Source: Verrucomicrobiota bacterium (lineage in GTDB: Bacteria; Verrucomicrobiota; Verrucomicrobiia; Limisphaerales; VHDF01). From it: a stretch of 64,000 bases of DNA. Where the stretch lies: the NCBI GenBank assembly GCA_016871495.1, contig VHDF01000012.1, forward strand, positions 1 to 64,000, written 5' to 3'. Shown here in pieces: positions 63,871 through 64,000 of the stretch. The first letter of the stretch is position 1. Each line of letters begins with the position of its first letter. A program made the position numbers and the translations under genes. The notes under the pieces were generated by a model, which saw nothing but the letters and a program-made list of their open reading frames with translations, searched no databases and had not been told where the DNA came from.

Positions 63871-64000
63871 GCGAAGCGCGCATGCGCGAGGCTGGACTTC
63901 GGAAATGGCTGAAGCGTGGTGGTGCGAGAAGGATCGCCTGGCTCCGGCCCCTCGCCAAGTCATCTCACACGAAGAAGTGGCGGAATTGGCCGCGACCCCG
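63746..64000 (+). other. Displaced 3' part of the Ser/Thr kinase (other frame, runs off the window)
   Basis: Reading the frame that follows if the C9 run had eight C gives KAPPVTPG, then LESETMRCLAKDPGQRPQSA, the usual kinase subdomain XI with its Arg, and then FQAAIERSAHARGW and an open frame to the window edge. This is the true C-terminal part of the kinase and is 3' partial. Confidence 0.8.

Overview
The window looks like a chromosomal piece of a Verrucomicrobiota bacterium, most likely of the Limisphaerales/Pedosphaera type (subdivision 3). This is inferred from gene content and style, not from a marker gene: an alternative complex III locus (actABCDEF), a DUF3472 protein, a giant PQQ-propeller/cadherin-like surface protein, LamG proteins with a short C-terminal Verrucomicrobia-style domain, start sites mostly without a Shine-Dalgarno sequence, and GC-rich non-coding gaps carrying small inverted and dispersed repeats. 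There is no rRNA, prophage, insertion sequence or CRISPR array. One tRNA gene is present.

Layout. 1-6747: the end of a LamG-type secreted protein, a Yip1-like membrane protein, a fused amino-sugar kinase/MurNAc-6-P etherase, and a secreted alpha/beta hydrolase. 7190-18278: a respiratory locus on the plus strand, actABCDEF (quinol:electron-acceptor oxidoreductase), a small orphan membrane protein, a CcoN-like protein that has lost every metal-binding histidine, an intact CcoO-like cytochrome c and another monohaem cytochrome c. 19091-20356: DUF3472 protein. 20357-34094: complex I operon on the minus strand, nuoB-C-D-E-F-G-H-I-J-K-L-M-N, with no nuoA and with a plus-strand tRNA-Gln between nuoE and nuoF. 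34373-36786: folB and a PcrA/UvrD-type helicase. 37396-39062: a coupled pair of amidohydrolase-family proteins, the second without its metal ligands. 39425-49750: a 3441-residue exported protein with a beta-propeller at each end and 23 cadherin/Ig-like repeats between. 50208-53273: AIM24-family protein, GmhA-like SIS isomerase and a PPi-type phosphofructokinase. 53242-55092: membrane-anchored TPR-like protein. 55674-60763: C-terminal half of a split CarB, a PurD-like ATP-grasp protein, alanine racemase and an arginyltransferase-like GNAT protein. 61131-64000: Pur-alpha-like protein with a His-rich tail, a PanB-like protein lacking catalytic residues, and a receptor Ser/Thr kinase whose frame is broken by a C9 run.

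How it fits together. Complex I (NADH to quinone) and alternative complex III (quinol to cytochrome c) form most of an aerobic electron-transport chain. A functional terminal oxidase is not in the window, because the only haem-copper-oxidase-like subunit lacks haem and CuB ligands. Both respiratory operons have a short dyad with a T6 spacer in front of the first gene; the one before nuoB fits the CRP-family consensus. The most unusual items are the ligand-free CcoN-like subunit attached to the ACIII locus, the giant double-propeller protein with a threefold 419-426-residue super-repeat, and several active/degenerate enzyme pairings.
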